From Peptostreptococcus canis (GTDB lineage: Bacteria > Bacillota > Clostridia > Peptostreptococcales > Peptostreptococcaceae): a stretch of 64,000 bases of DNA. A program made the translations under genes and the position numbers. The stretch lies in NCBI RefSeq assembly GCF_014229965.1, contig NZ_JABGBW010000002.1:62001-126000 (forward strand), in the 5' to 3' direction. Numbering within the stretch: position 1 is the first letter of the stretch; every line of letters starts with the position of its first letter. The notes beneath the pieces were generated by a model, which ran no database searches, was not told the DNA's origin, and saw only the letters and a program-made list of their open reading frames with translations. This document shows positions 28,520 through 37,170 of this stretch, piece after piece.

Positions 28520-29020
28520 ATGAATCAGCAAGTTACATTTGATGGACTAATTAATCCCGATGACAATAATAAGGAAAATACTGATAAATTTTCTAATAAA
28601 AGTACCAAAAAAGAAAATACAAAATCTATTAAGAAAAAAAGTACAACTTTAAAAAAGAATAAAACTTCTGAAAAAATCAGTAAAGAGTCCAAGTCTCAAA
28701 AAAAATCTTCTTCAAAAAAGAAAGTGCTGAAAAAAAACGAAAAAATAATTTTCACGCAAGAAGATTCTGACAAGCTTTGCGAAGTTTTCGATTGGTACAT
28801 TGGCATTAGAGATTCACTGGAAATAAATCTAAATAGTTCATCTAATATTCCAACTGTATCTGAAAGTATAATAGCAAAAAAGAAAAAAATAAGTTTAACA
28901 GTTGACGATGAAATATGGAGTAATTTCTCAGTTTTATGCGAAAATATAGGGACAAAAAAGGGAGAGTTAATATCTGAAATATTAAAAGAATATCTTGTAA
29001 ATCATAAAGATCTGATATAA
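28520..29020 (+). CDS. Lys-rich protein with C-terminal ribbon-helix-helix-like domain
   Basis: 166 residues. The ATG at 28520 has GAGGTGAT before it; the frame is open further upstream but crosses the promoter. Residues 15-75 are a run of Lys, Ser, Thr and Asn, expected to be disordered and DNA- or RNA-binding by charge. The C-terminal 45 residues read KKISLTVDDEIWSNFSVLC then GTKKGELISEILKEYL, a beta strand followed by two helices as in Arc/CopG/ParG-type DNA-binding folds. This is pattern-based. No toxin or partition partner lies beside it. It is divergent from the two-component genes. Confidence 0.6.
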   Translation: MNQQVTFDGLINPDDNNKENTDKFSNKSTKKENTKSIKKKSTTLKKNKTSEKISKESKSQKKSSSKKKVLKKNEKIIFTQEDSDKLCEVFDWYIGIRDSLEINLNSSSNIPTVSESIIAKKKKISLTVDDEIWSNFSVLCENIGTKKGELISEILKEYLVNHKDLI

Positions 29021-29033
29021 ATATTATAAGTTA

Positions 29034-29081
29034 TCAAAGTATAATAGCCGAGCTTATTTAAACTCGGCTATTATACTTTGA
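29034..29081. terminator. Strong bidirectional terminator
   Basis: A perfect 19-base inverted repeat (TCAAAGTATAATAGCCGAG) with a 10-base loop lies between the convergent RHH-like and nhaC-family genes. It is the longest perfect stem seen in the window. Confidence 0.88.
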
Positions 29082-29112
29082 TTTATTATTATGGTTTTCT
29101 GTGAAGTGCTAA

Positions 29113-30873
29113 TTAAAAATGAATTCCTTCCTTAGCCAGTTTAGCTTCGAATTCTTTGTCATCTATATCTGTTCTCTTACCTATTATTCTTAATCCTACA
29201 GCAACCAACACAATAGCCACTGGTAAAACAACTACTACAGGAAGTCCAAACCCAGCCGGTATATATCCAAATAAAATAGTACAAGCTGCTATATAAGCGG
29301 CATATGGTAATTGTGTCTTTACGTGGTCGATGTGATTACAGCCTGCTCCCATTGATGAAAGTATAGTCGTATCTGAAATAGGAGAACAATGATCTCCAAA
29401 AATAGCCCCTGTAAGAACAGCTGATGTCGATACTACTACATATCCCATATCAGGATTTATTGAATGGGCAAGTGGTATTGCAAGTGGCATTAGTATTCCC
29501 ATTGTTCCATATGCAGTACCAGTTGAGAATGATATAATAGCACCCAATACAAATATAATAGTTGGTAATAAGAATGCTGGAATAGAATCTGATAAATATG
29601 TTATTAAAAACTTAGCAGTTCCAACTTCTTTTATTACTGAACTTAAAGACCATGCAAGTATTAATATTACACCAGTTATCATTAATGTTTTCATACCATC
29701 AATCCAAACTTCTATAGCTTCTGAAATACTGTATATTTTCTTAAATTTAGCCATTATAATAGCTACGATTGAAGAAAATACAGCAGATTGGAATAACGCA
29801 ACAGAAGCATCCGATGCTGAAAAACATTCTTTTATTGAATTAAATGAAAATGGAGATTGGCTTATAACCGAAATTAGAACCTTATCATCGCCAGTCATTA
29901 TGCTTGAATATCCGCTATAATAAAATGCAATTAATGCACTTATTATCAATACACCAATTGGTATAATTGCATTCCAAACACTAAGCTTTATTCCATCCTT
30001 TGGAGCCATATCATCTAACTCTTCTACACCTTGATCTAAATCAATAGTTAAATTATCTCTTCTATATGAAATATATTCTTCTTTTCTCATAGGACCAAAT
30101 TCTCTCATCATCACGGCACTTAATATAATAAACGAAAGTATTAAAATATTATAAAATCTAAATGGTATTGTCTGTAAAAATACACCAAAAGCATCTACTT
30201 CAATATTAATTATTCCGAAAGAATCATGAATTAATCCTACTTCAAGTCCAATCCATGTAGATATTATAGCAAGTCCTGCAATTGGTGCAGCAGTTGCATC
30301 AATTACAAAAGCTAATTTTTGTCTAGAAATATTCATTTTATCAAATACAGGTCTCATAATAGGACCTACTATTAAAGAATTGGCATAATCATCAAAAAAT
30401 ACTAAAATTCCTAAAAACCAGGAAATTAATTGTGCACTTTTTGATGTCTTAGCCCTATTTGCTAATGACTCTGCTATAGCTTTTGCTCCTCCCATCTTTC
30501 CTACTAAATTAATTACTCCTCCTATACAAAGTACCTGTAAAATAATACCGGCATTCCAAGGGTCTGCAAGAGATGACAGTGCTCTGGAGATAAAATCTAA
30601 AAAAGCAAAAACAGTTGCAGTAACAGGATTTTCACCATTACCTAACTGCAAAATAAATGAGCCAGATAACACCCCTAGAAAAAGTGATACCACTACATTT
30701 TTTGTGATAAAAGCCAAAACAATAGCCAATAATGGAGGTATAATAGTTATAATACCAAACTTATTAGCATTTGTTTGTGCTATTTTATCAATATCTTCAG
30801 CAAAAGTAGGAACAACAGTCATCATAAAAATAATTGCTGTCATAAATAATAATCTGAAATTTCTTCTAATCAT
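29113..30873 (-). CDS. NhaC-family antiporter, probable lysine transporter (riboswitch-controlled)
   Basis: 586 residues with about twelve membrane helices and a signal-like first helix. Family motifs include VVSLFLGVLSGSFILQLG, FFDDYANSLIVGP, FSTGTAYGTMGILMPLAIPLA and FGDHCSPISDTTILSSMGAGCNHIDH, all typical of the NhaC antiporter superfamily. Annotation by homology alone would be Na+/H+ antiporter. The lysine riboswitch directly upstream (30994-31206) argues for a lysine carrier, as recognised for NhaC-like LysW proteins in Firmicutes. Monocistronic. Confidence 0.9.
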   Translation of the reverse strand: MIRRNFRLLFMTAIIFMMTVVPTFAEDIDKIAQTNANKFGIITIIPPLLAIVLAFITKNVVVSLFLGVLSGSFILQLGNGENPVTATVFAFLDFISRALSSLADPWNAGIILQVLCIGGVINLVGKMGGAKAIAESLANRAKTSKSAQLISWFLGILVFFDDYANSLIVGPIMRPVFDKMNISRQKLAFVIDATAAPIAGLAIISTWIGLEVGLIHDSFGIINIEVDAFGVFLQTIPFRFYNILILSFIILSAVMMREFGPMRKEEYISYRRDNLTIDLDQGVEELDDMAPKDGIKLSVWNAIIPIGVLIISALIAFYYSGYSSIMTGDDKVLISVISQSPFSFNSIKECFSASDASVALFQSAVFSSIVAIIMAKFKKIYSISEAIEVWIDGMKTLMITGVILILAWSLSSVIKEVGTAKFLITYLSDSIPAFLLPTIIFVLGAIISFSTGTAYGTMGILMPLAIPLAHSINPDMGYVVVSTSAVLTGAIFGDHCSPISDTTILSSMGAGCNHIDHVKTQLPYAAYIAACTILFGYIPAGFGLPVVVVLPVAIVLVAVGLRIIGKRTDIDDKEFEAKLAKEGIHF

Positions 30874-30933
30874 TTGAAATTCCCTCCTTAAATAATAATA
30901 AATAATTGATTAAATAAAGAAATAATGTAGATA

Positions 30934-30950
30934 GCATCCACGAGGCAATG
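30934..30950 (-). other. Second copy of the terminator arm between riboswitch and start codon
   Basis: On the minus strand TGCCTC followed two bases later by GGATG is complementary to the 3' arm of the riboswitch terminator (CATCC-GAGGCA). It could pair with that arm instead of the normal 5' arm. Confidence 0.4.
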
Positions 30951-30993
30951 TATCTTCACTGAAAAACGAATTTCAAAATGAAAATAAATTTAA

Positions 30994-31020
30994 AATGCCT
31001 CGGATGGACTCCGAGGCATT
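30994..31020 (-). terminator. Riboswitch-controlled terminator of the nhaC-family gene
   Basis: An 11-bp stem AATGCCTCGGA/TCCGAGGCATT with a five-base loop is followed by TTTAAATTTATTTT on the minus strand, just after the lysine aptamer. Confidence 0.85.
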
Positions 31021-31029
31021 GAAATGCAA

Positions 31030-31206
31030 ACTCATTGATAGCCCAACACAAGATAACCCTGTGACAGTGATACATATATTATATGTACCCCCAGCAATGT
31101 AATTTTAAAGCAAATTACACACTTCGGCGAATATTCCTTTTACTATATAGATGCTTTAATCTTTTAATATATAGCTACTGATAATCTTCGCGCCTCTACC
31201 TCTTAT
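31030..31206 (-). ncRNA. Lysine riboswitch (L-box) aptamer
   Basis: The minus strand carries the L-box core in order: AGAGGTAGAGGCGCG, AGATTATCAGTA, AAAGGAATATTCGCCGAAG, GCTGGGG, TCACTGTCACAGGGTTATC and GGGCTATCAATG. These are the invariant blocks of the five-way lysine aptamer. With a terminator directly after it, lysine binding should switch off transcription of the NhaC-family gene. Confidence 0.95.
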
Positions 31207-31221
31207 TTAATTCATATATTG

Positions 31222-31250
31222 ATTATAAACTATAAAATACTATAATGCAA
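31222..31250 (-). promoter_or_regulatory. Promoter of the lysine riboswitch unit
   Basis: The -35 TTGCAT (31245-31250) and -10 TATAAT (31222-31227) with a 17-base spacer stand just upstream of the aptamer. Confidence 0.75.
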
Positions 31251-31327
31251 TACTTTTTCAGGAAAATATTTATTATTTAAATTTTATAAAATTTTATAGA
31301 TTATCCTTTTATTTGAAACATTTTTAA

Positions 31328-32497
31328 TTATAGTAGGCAACTTTCATAAATCTTTCTAACATCTTCTGCCGTTAATTCTATAAATCCTTTTATAGTTTCA
31401 CCTCTAACGGCTTGTGTGGCCATTTTATCAAAATATTTATTATCAATCCTTAATTCAGAGAGACTTGAAGGTATACCTAACTCTTTTGTAAAAAATTCTT
31501 GTGTCATATCAATTGCAGTATTTGCAATATCAAATTTATCAAGTGACGAATCAATTCCCCAAACATTAGTACCATATTCTACAAATTTATTAACAGTTTT
31601 ATCATTTAATACATATCTCATCCAAGCCGGTGTTAAAATTGCTAACCCCTCTCCATGTGTAACATCATAAAACGCACTTAATTCATGTTCCATAGGATGA
31701 ACCGACCAATTATTTGCAACACCATCAGATATCAAGCCATTAATTGCCCAGCTGGAAGCCCACATTAAATTGGCTCTTGCTTCATAATTTTCCGGTTCTC
31801 TACATGCTATAGGACCATAATGAAAACAGGTTTTTAAAATAGCTTCTGCCATTCTAGCCTGAAGATAACCACCTTCTTCACTTGTAAAATAATTCTCAAA
31901 AGTATGGCTAATTATATCAGCAGTACCGGCTGCCGTATGTTTATGTGGTACTGAATAGGTATATTCCGGATCCAAAATGGAAGCTTTAGGTATCAATAAT
32001 GGAGATCTTGTTCCTAGTTTTAAATTATTTTTATAATCGGAAATAACCGAATTTCCATTCATCTCTGAACCCGTTGCTGCTAATGTTAGTATTGAAAATA
32101 CGGGAATAGCATTTTTTATAAGTTTTTTATTTATAACTATATCCCAAGCATCACCATCATATTTTGTTGCAGCAGAAATTGCCTTTGCACAATCTATAGA
32201 ACTACCTCCTCCAACTGCTAAAATAGCATTTATTCCTTTTTCTTTACATATTTTAGCTCCTTCTCTAACTGATTCTATCCTTGGATTTGGATCTACTCCA
32301 CCTAATTCAAAGTATTCTATATTATTAATCCTCAACTGCTCTATTGTTGCATCAAATATTCCATTTTTTTTGATACTACCTCCACCGTATACTATTAATA
32401 CCTTATCTGAATACATTTTTATTTCTTTTCCAATATTAACTATTTGATTCCTACCAAAAAAAATCTTTGTTCCAACTTCATATTTAAAATTATACAT
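31328..32497 (-). CDS. Iron-containing alcohol dehydrogenase (butanol dehydrogenase-like)
   Basis: 389 residues from the ATG at 32497 (AAGGAG eight bases upstream; the GTG three codons earlier touches that site). N-terminal nucleotide fold has AVGGGSSIDCAKAI. Metal ligands are in GTADIISHTFENYF and VHPMEHELSAFYDVTHGEGLAIL (one Asp, three His). The BdhA-like sequence suggests an NAD(P)H-dependent reduction of aldehydes such as butyraldehyde in fermentation; substrate range is inference. Monocistronic, divergent from the YhgE/Pip gene. Confidence 0.92.
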   Translation of the reverse strand: MYNFKYEVGTKIFFGRNQIVNIGKEIKMYSDKVLIVYGGGSIKKNGIFDATIEQLRINNIEYFELGGVDPNPRIESVREGAKICKEKGINAILAVGGGSSIDCAKAISAATKYDGDAWDIVINKKLIKNAIPVFSILTLAATGSEMNGNSVISDYKNNLKLGTRSPLLIPKASILDPEYTYSVPHKHTAAGTADIISHTFENYFTSEEGGYLQARMAEAILKTCFHYGPIACREPENYEARANLMWASSWAINGLISDGVANNWSVHPMEHELSAFYDVTHGEGLAILTPAWMRYVLNDKTVNKFVEYGTNVWGIDSSLDKFDIANTAIDMTQEFFTKELGIPSSLSELRIDNKYFDKMATQAVRGETIKGFIELTAEDVRKIYESCLL

Positions 32498-32900
32498 TTT
32501 CTTCACTCCTTTTTACATATATTCATATTTATTTTTGTGCCTTATTACATATTTTAACTTTAACATACTTTTTGATTGTTGCATAGAATAATAATAGAAT
32601 CATTATACAAAGCTTTTTAGATTTATTCTTTCATTTATATTAAATTATTTTTAAAATTGATTATTCAAAATATATTTAATATATTGATTAATCATGCAAT
32701 AATATTCTAATTATTAATAATATGTAATCTAATTTATACTTTACAATATTCCGTCTCTGTATTATAATTTTAGTTATTCCTAATGTTATTAAAAATTAGT
32801 ATTAATATAAAATATTCTAATTCATTATTTTATTTTATATTAACTTAATAAATATATTTAATAAAAATACTTGATATTAATAAATATAAAGGTGGTTTAA
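32498..32900. other. Divergent intergenic region, alcohol dehydrogenase / YhgE
   Basis: 403 bases, very AT-rich, containing the promoters of two divergent genes. AATATTCTAATT occurs twice (32701-32712 and 32811-32822). No reading frame, riboswitch or clear -35/-10 pair could be fixed. Confidence 0.5.
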
Positions 32901-35087
32901 ATGAAAAATAATAAAAAAAATCGAAATTTATGGTATATCCCCAATTTAAGGAATGTTTTTTCAATATATAAAAAAGATTTAAAAGAAATCAAAAAGAATA
33001 AAGTTCTTTTGATTGTAATTATTGGTCTAACAATAGTTCCCTCTTTATATGCCTGGTTTAATATAAAGGCATTCTGGGATCCATATGGAAGTACAAAGTA
33101 TTTAAAAGTTGCGGTTGTAAATCAGGATAAAGGAACGGAAATAAAAAATCAACATATTGATTTAGGAGAAAAGGTCGTTGAAAATCTAAAAGAAAATCCT
33201 CTGTTAGATTGGAATTTTGTCAGTTTATCAAATGCAAAAAAAGGATTAGAAAGTGGTAAATATTATGCTGTAATTGAAATTCCTTCCAATTTTTCAGAAA
33301 ATATGGTTTCATTTACTAAAGAAGATGTAAAAAAAGCTACAATTAACTACACTGTTAATGAAAAAATAAATGCAATAGCTCCAAAAATAACTGACAAAGG
33401 TGCGAGTACGATTGAATCAAAAATAAGTAAAACTTTGATAGAAACAATAAGTAATGTTTCTCTTTCAGCACTTGGCGGTATTTCAAATTCTATAGGTGAT
33501 GTTAATCCAAAATTGGAAACCATGAAAAAAACACTTAAAAAAATAGATATTCAATTGAATAATGTAAAAAATCTCGCAAATACTGGTGGCAAAAGCATGG
33601 ATGAGATACAAAAACTGTTAGATAGTAATAAAAAAAATTTACCTGAAATTAAGAGAACTATTGATAACTCTAAGAATATGGCAAAAGAGCTCCAGTCATC
33701 AATCAGGAATGCCAATAATTCATTTAGAAATCTGAGTCCGAACCTAAGAAAAGACTTAGAAAGTGTAGGTACAATAGTAGGACAAAACTCTGATTTAGCC
33801 AACACTTTAAATAATGCTGGTATTGTAGGAGAAGATGCTAAAAATATACTCATTAGGATGAAATCTAAAAATTCATCGGCAATAGCAATAACCGAGAGTC
33901 TCATAGGAATCCTAAATAAAATCAATGGTATAAATTCTCATCTACTTAATGCCGGCATATCAGATTTAAATGATTACCTCGGTATGATGAAAGATTTAGA
34001 TAGGCTATTATCCGACTCAATCACACTTGTAGAATCCGGAAATAATTTATCTACTTCAACCATGAGTAGAATATCTTCTTTAGCAGATGGATTAAATAGA
34101 AAAACTATAGATGTCTTAATCGGTTTCGATGAAAAAATAAGAATACCTATTGATAAAATTACAAATAACGGATTGAAAATATCTGATGATTTAAACAGGA
34201 TAATCTCAACTAATGACAATATTTACCCTACTATAAATAGTTTGCTAAACAATGCTACAACCATAAATACGGGATTTAAATCAGCTACAAATGTTACCTC
34301 TAGCTCAATTGACACTTTAAAATCTCAAATTGAAGATGCTATTGTTTCTATTGAGAAAATACAGGATAATCAGGATTATAAGGACTTTAATAAAGTGATA
34401 AAATCTAATATACTAGATAGAGTTGAATTCCTAAAAGACCCTATAGAATTGAATGAAAAAAAAATATATAAAATTGAAAATTATGGTTCAGCTATGACTC
34501 CTTTTTATAGCGTACTTGCAGCTTGGGTTGGATGTTTGATATTAATTTCTATTTTATCGACTACAGTATCGGGTGATTATAAAGCAGTTGACAAATATTT
34601 TGGTAGAATGTTATTATTTTCTACTTTAGCTATATTACAATCTATAGTGATAGCATTGGGAAATTTCTTTATATTAGGTGTTACAGCTAAGCATCCTTTT
34701 ATGTTCACAATTATATTAATCTATTGTAGTATAGTGTTTGTAAGTATAGTATATTCGCTAGTTTCACTATTTGGCACCGTGGGTAAGGGTGTAGGAATAT
34801 TTTTGCTTGTAATACAAATTGGAGGATCTGGAGGTACTTTCCCTATTCAGATGACCCCTAGTTTCTTCAGGGCTATTAACGCTATTATACCTTTTACATA
34901 TGGTATCGAAGCTTGCCGTGAAACTATTGGCGGAATATATTTACCGAATTTATTAAAAGATTTAATTGCTCTTTCAATTTTTATGGTATGCATTGTAATA
35001 TTTTCTATATTGATTAAAGATAAGGTTAACAAAATTGGTAGTCCATTTAAAAAGATGTTTAATAATAGTTTCTTAATTGGACATTAA
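32901..35087 (+). CDS. YhgE/Pip domain membrane protein
   Basis: 728 residues. One membrane helix lies near the N-terminus (LLIVIIGLTIVPSLYAWFNI), then a long extracytoplasmic region of about 500 residues rich in helical heptads and Asn/Ser, then five helices after about 525 with ABC-2 permease character (TPFYSVLAAWVGCLILIS; GTFPIQMTPSFFRAINAIIPFTYGIEACRE). This matches the YhgE/Pip family, known from phage receptor work in lactococci and as accessory subunits of type VII-like export; export role here is inference. Monocistronic plus-strand gene with AAAGGTGG before the ATG. Confidence 0.9.
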   Translation: MKNNKKNRNLWYIPNLRNVFSIYKKDLKEIKKNKVLLIVIIGLTIVPSLYAWFNIKAFWDPYGSTKYLKVAVVNQDKGTEIKNQHIDLGEKVVENLKENPLLDWNFVSLSNAKKGLESGKYYAVIEIPSNFSENMVSFTKEDVKKATINYTVNEKINAIAPKITDKGASTIESKISKTLIETISNVSLSALGGISNSIGDVNPKLETMKKTLKKIDIQLNNVKNLANTGGKSMDEIQKLLDSNKKNLPEIKRTIDNSKNMAKELQSSIRNANNSFRNLSPNLRKDLESVGTIVGQNSDLANTLNNAGIVGEDAKNILIRMKSKNSSAIAITESLIGILNKINGINSHLLNAGISDLNDYLGMMKDLDRLLSDSITLVESGNNLSTSTMSRISSLADGLNRKTIDVLIGFDEKIRIPIDKITNNGLKISDDLNRIISTNDNIYPTINSLLNNATTINTGFKSATNVTSSSIDTLKSQIEDAIVSIEKIQDNQDYKDFNKVIKSNILDRVEFLKDPIELNEKKIYKIENYGSAMTPFYSVLAAWVGCLILISILSTTVSGDYKAVDKYFGRMLLFSTLAILQSIVIALGNFFILGVTAKHPFMFTIILIYCSIVFVSIVYSLVSLFGTVGKGVGIFLLVIQIGGSGGTFPIQMTPSFFRAINAIIPFTYGIEACRETIGGIYLPNLLKDLIALSIFMVCIVIFSILIKDKVNKIGSPFKKMFNNSFLIGH

Positions 35088-35109
35088 ATTATAAAATAAT
35101 AATTTAATA

Positions 35110-35220
35110 AAATAGAGATGACTCAAAAGTTTTTAGACTTATCACTCTAGAACTATTCATTTTTTAATAGTTTTTAGTTTGATTATAAAAAATATTCTAA
35201 CTTTTAAATCATCTCTATTT
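35110..35220. repeat. 111-bp imperfect palindrome, MITE-like element 2
   Basis: The ends AAATAGAGATGA and TCATCTCTATTT are perfectly complementary, with further pairing (AAAAGTT) and a central AACTATT/AATAGTT hairpin. It lies between the convergent YhgE and trpP genes, so it could also terminate both. Confidence 0.5.
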
Positions 35221-35350
35221 TCTATATCATTTTTTAGTTTATTAATTATTTCTTTTAACATGAAACAATTAATATACCAAAAACCAAAATTCTAAACATT
35301 AGCAACTATATTATAATCTCAAATTAAATTTATAAATTACTTATTACTAA

Positions 35351-35902
35351 TTAACTTATCTGATAGTTAGTTCTTTTTAGTGATAAAGAAATAATTTTAA
35401 ATAAAATTAGAGCTGCAACTATATTTATTACAGTTGATGGAACCACAACTGCTAAAAACAGTTTAAAAATTCCGGCTGGTAATCCTGCCATTAGAGATGC
35501 AAAATATAGAAATACAAAACCACTCACCAATGTTCCAAATAATGTCATTATTGATACAACTATTAAATTCCCCTTACTTCCAAGTTTATTAATCATAGGA
35601 CTTATATACAAAGCCTTCATAAATATAAACATCACATTTACAGTAACTATTTTATCTATAAAATTAGGAGCCTGACCACCAGGAAGTTTAGTTGTAAGTG
35701 CAGTAAAAATACCTGTAGCTATGCCGGCAATTAAACACATTTTGTAATCTTCACGATTAAGTATCATAATACAAAACAACATAACCAATGTTAGATCTGG
35801 AGTTATACCAGCTCCTATTGCGGGAAATATCTGGTGTAATAATACTCCTATTCCCAATAATATTGCATTTAAAATCATTTTTTTTGTTTTAGAATTCTTC
35901 AT
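35351..35902 (-). CDS. trpP: Tryptophan transporter TrpP
   Basis: 183 residues from the ATG at 35902 with GGAGGTAG before it; the longer frame reaches 35947 without such a site. It has about five membrane helices. The family motif LTTKLPGGQAPNFIDK and the C-terminal GLPAGIFKLFLAVVVPSTVIN align with the Bacillus TrpP (YhaG) pattern. It imports tryptophan. It is the only gene behind the T-box at 36005-36297, so it should be induced when a cognate tRNA is uncharged; see the finding on the specifier. Confidence 0.88.
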   Translation of the reverse strand: MKNSKTKKMILNAILLGIGVLLHQIFPAIGAGITPDLTLVMLFCIMILNREDYKMCLIAGIATGIFTALTTKLPGGQAPNFIDKIVTVNVMFIFMKALYISPMINKLGSKGNLIVVSIMTLFGTLVSGFVFLYFASLMAGLPAGIFKLFLAVVVPSTVINIVAALILFKIISLSLKRTNYQIS

Positions 35903-36004
35903 TTTTACTACCTCCATATAATTTCTACTGTAATATTTTAATAGCACTTCCTTTTAATTATGAGTAAAATATAGTTTTTCGGGCAAAGGGGTATAACTTT
36001 TTAT

Positions 36005-36297
36005 AAAAAAAACTCCGCCCCTATATATAGGGCGAAGTATAAATTCCGCGTTGCCACCTAAATTATACAACTAAAGTTGTACATCTCATTTTCAGGAACA
36101 CATGATTCCCTATCCGCTATAACGTGCAGCCCACGGTGAAGTCTACTTTAGCAATAATTTCGATTCACTCCTCAAAGATCCATTCACTTAGTATCTATTA
36201 TCGATATTCCACCATCATCGACTCTCTATAAAAAAAATAATTAAGCTACTCCTTCTCATCACAGGATTACTATAAAATATCAATATATATTTGCTAT
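36005..36297 (-). ncRNA. T-box leader of trpP
   Basis: The minus strand has Stem I start AGAGAGTCGATG, GGATCTTTGAGGAG and the 3' side ATCGAAA...AAAGTAGAC. Next come GCACGTTA and the T-box AGGTGGCAACGCG (36047-36059). A terminator with eight T follows. Between GAA and AGTAG the bases are ATTATTGCTAA, without the UGG expected for tryptophan. Confidence 0.9.
36012..36038 (-). terminator. T-box attenuator of trpP
   Basis: ACTTCGCCCTATA pairs with TATAGGGGCGGAGT on the minus strand and is followed by eight T. Confidence 0.88.
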
Positions 36298-36303
36298 GAA
36301 TAC

Positions 36304-36332
36304 ATAATATTATAAAAATTATATACTGTCAA
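36304..36332 (-). promoter_or_regulatory. Promoter of the trpP T-box unit
   Basis: The -35 TTGACA (36327-36332) and -10 TATTAT (36304-36309) are 17 bases apart, upstream of Stem I. Confidence 0.75.
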
Positions 36333-36366
36333 CAGTTTTTTAATATTTTATTATTTTGCGTATGTA

Positions 36367-37170
36367 TTAAATAATTGTAAAAGGGTTTATTAAATTATTT
36401 GTTTTTATTACTTCTACATTATCGATATTTTTTTTCAAAAATTCCATAATAGAGTCTGCAAATATATACTCAGTTTCAAAATGCCCAAGATCCATAACAC
36501 AGGCTCCTATTTCCAGAGCATCCATTGCTTGATGGTACTTCATATCACCTGTAATTAATATATCTATATTCATTTCTTTTGTCATTTTAAAATATTCGGC
36601 TCCTGCTCCAGTAACTACAGCTATATTTTTGACATCTTTTTCAAGATCGCCTATAAACCTTACTTTTGACACATTTAATTTATTTTTAATGATATTGACT
36701 AAATCCTCCGCACTCATTTTTTGATTTAATATGCCAATCCTACCCAAACCATACTCTGCTCCATTTAAATACGATTCTTCTTTTCCTATAACATCTAATA
36801 TACCTTTATTTTCTATTTCAATAATTTTAAGAAAATAATCGTTTAAACCATCTAATGCTACATCAAAATTTGTATGCATGCAGTAAACGGAAATATCATT
36901 TTTTATGAGTTTGTATATTAAATTACCTTTGATATCATTTTTCGTTATTTTATTTATCTTAGAAAATAAAAATGGATGATGTGATATTATTAAATCTACA
37001 TTTTTTTCAATAGCTTCATCAACTGTTTCTTGAGTTACCTCCAAGGTAGTCATAATTTTTTTTATATCGTTATCCTGATTCCCAATGTTTAAACCGGAAT
37101 TATCCCATGAATATTGTAGATATTCCGGGTACTTATTTTTTACAATATCGATTATTTTTTGTAGTTTCAT
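36367..37170 (-). CDS. Nif3-like dinuclear metal centre protein
   Basis: 267 residues with no central insertion domain (the Bacillus YqfO form is about 370). Metal-binding signatures are DLIISHHPFLF, MHTNFDVALDGLN and the C-terminal DLGHFETE. AAAAGGAG eight bases before the ATG supports a start inside trmK (38-base overlap). The trmK-nif3 order is conserved in Firmicutes. The biochemical role is unsettled; homologues bind two metal ions and form hexameric rings. Confidence 0.9.
   Translation of the reverse strand: MKLQKIIDIVKNKYPEYLQYSWDNSGLNIGNQDNDIKKIMTTLEVTQETVDEAIEKNVDLIISHHPFLFSKINKITKNDIKGNLIYKLIKNDISVYCMHTNFDVALDGLNDYFLKIIEIENKGILDVIGKEESYLNGAEYGLGRIGILNQKMSAEDLVNIIKNKLNVSKVRFIGDLEKDVKNIAVVTGAGAEYFKMTKEMNIDILITGDMKYHQAMDALEIGACVMDLGHFETEYIFADSIMEFLKKNIDNVEVIKTNNLINPFTII

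Noticed and set aside
32701-32822. Direct repeat AATATTCTAATT as an operator pair
   Set aside because: The region is so AT-rich that a 12-base match of this kind is weak evidence.
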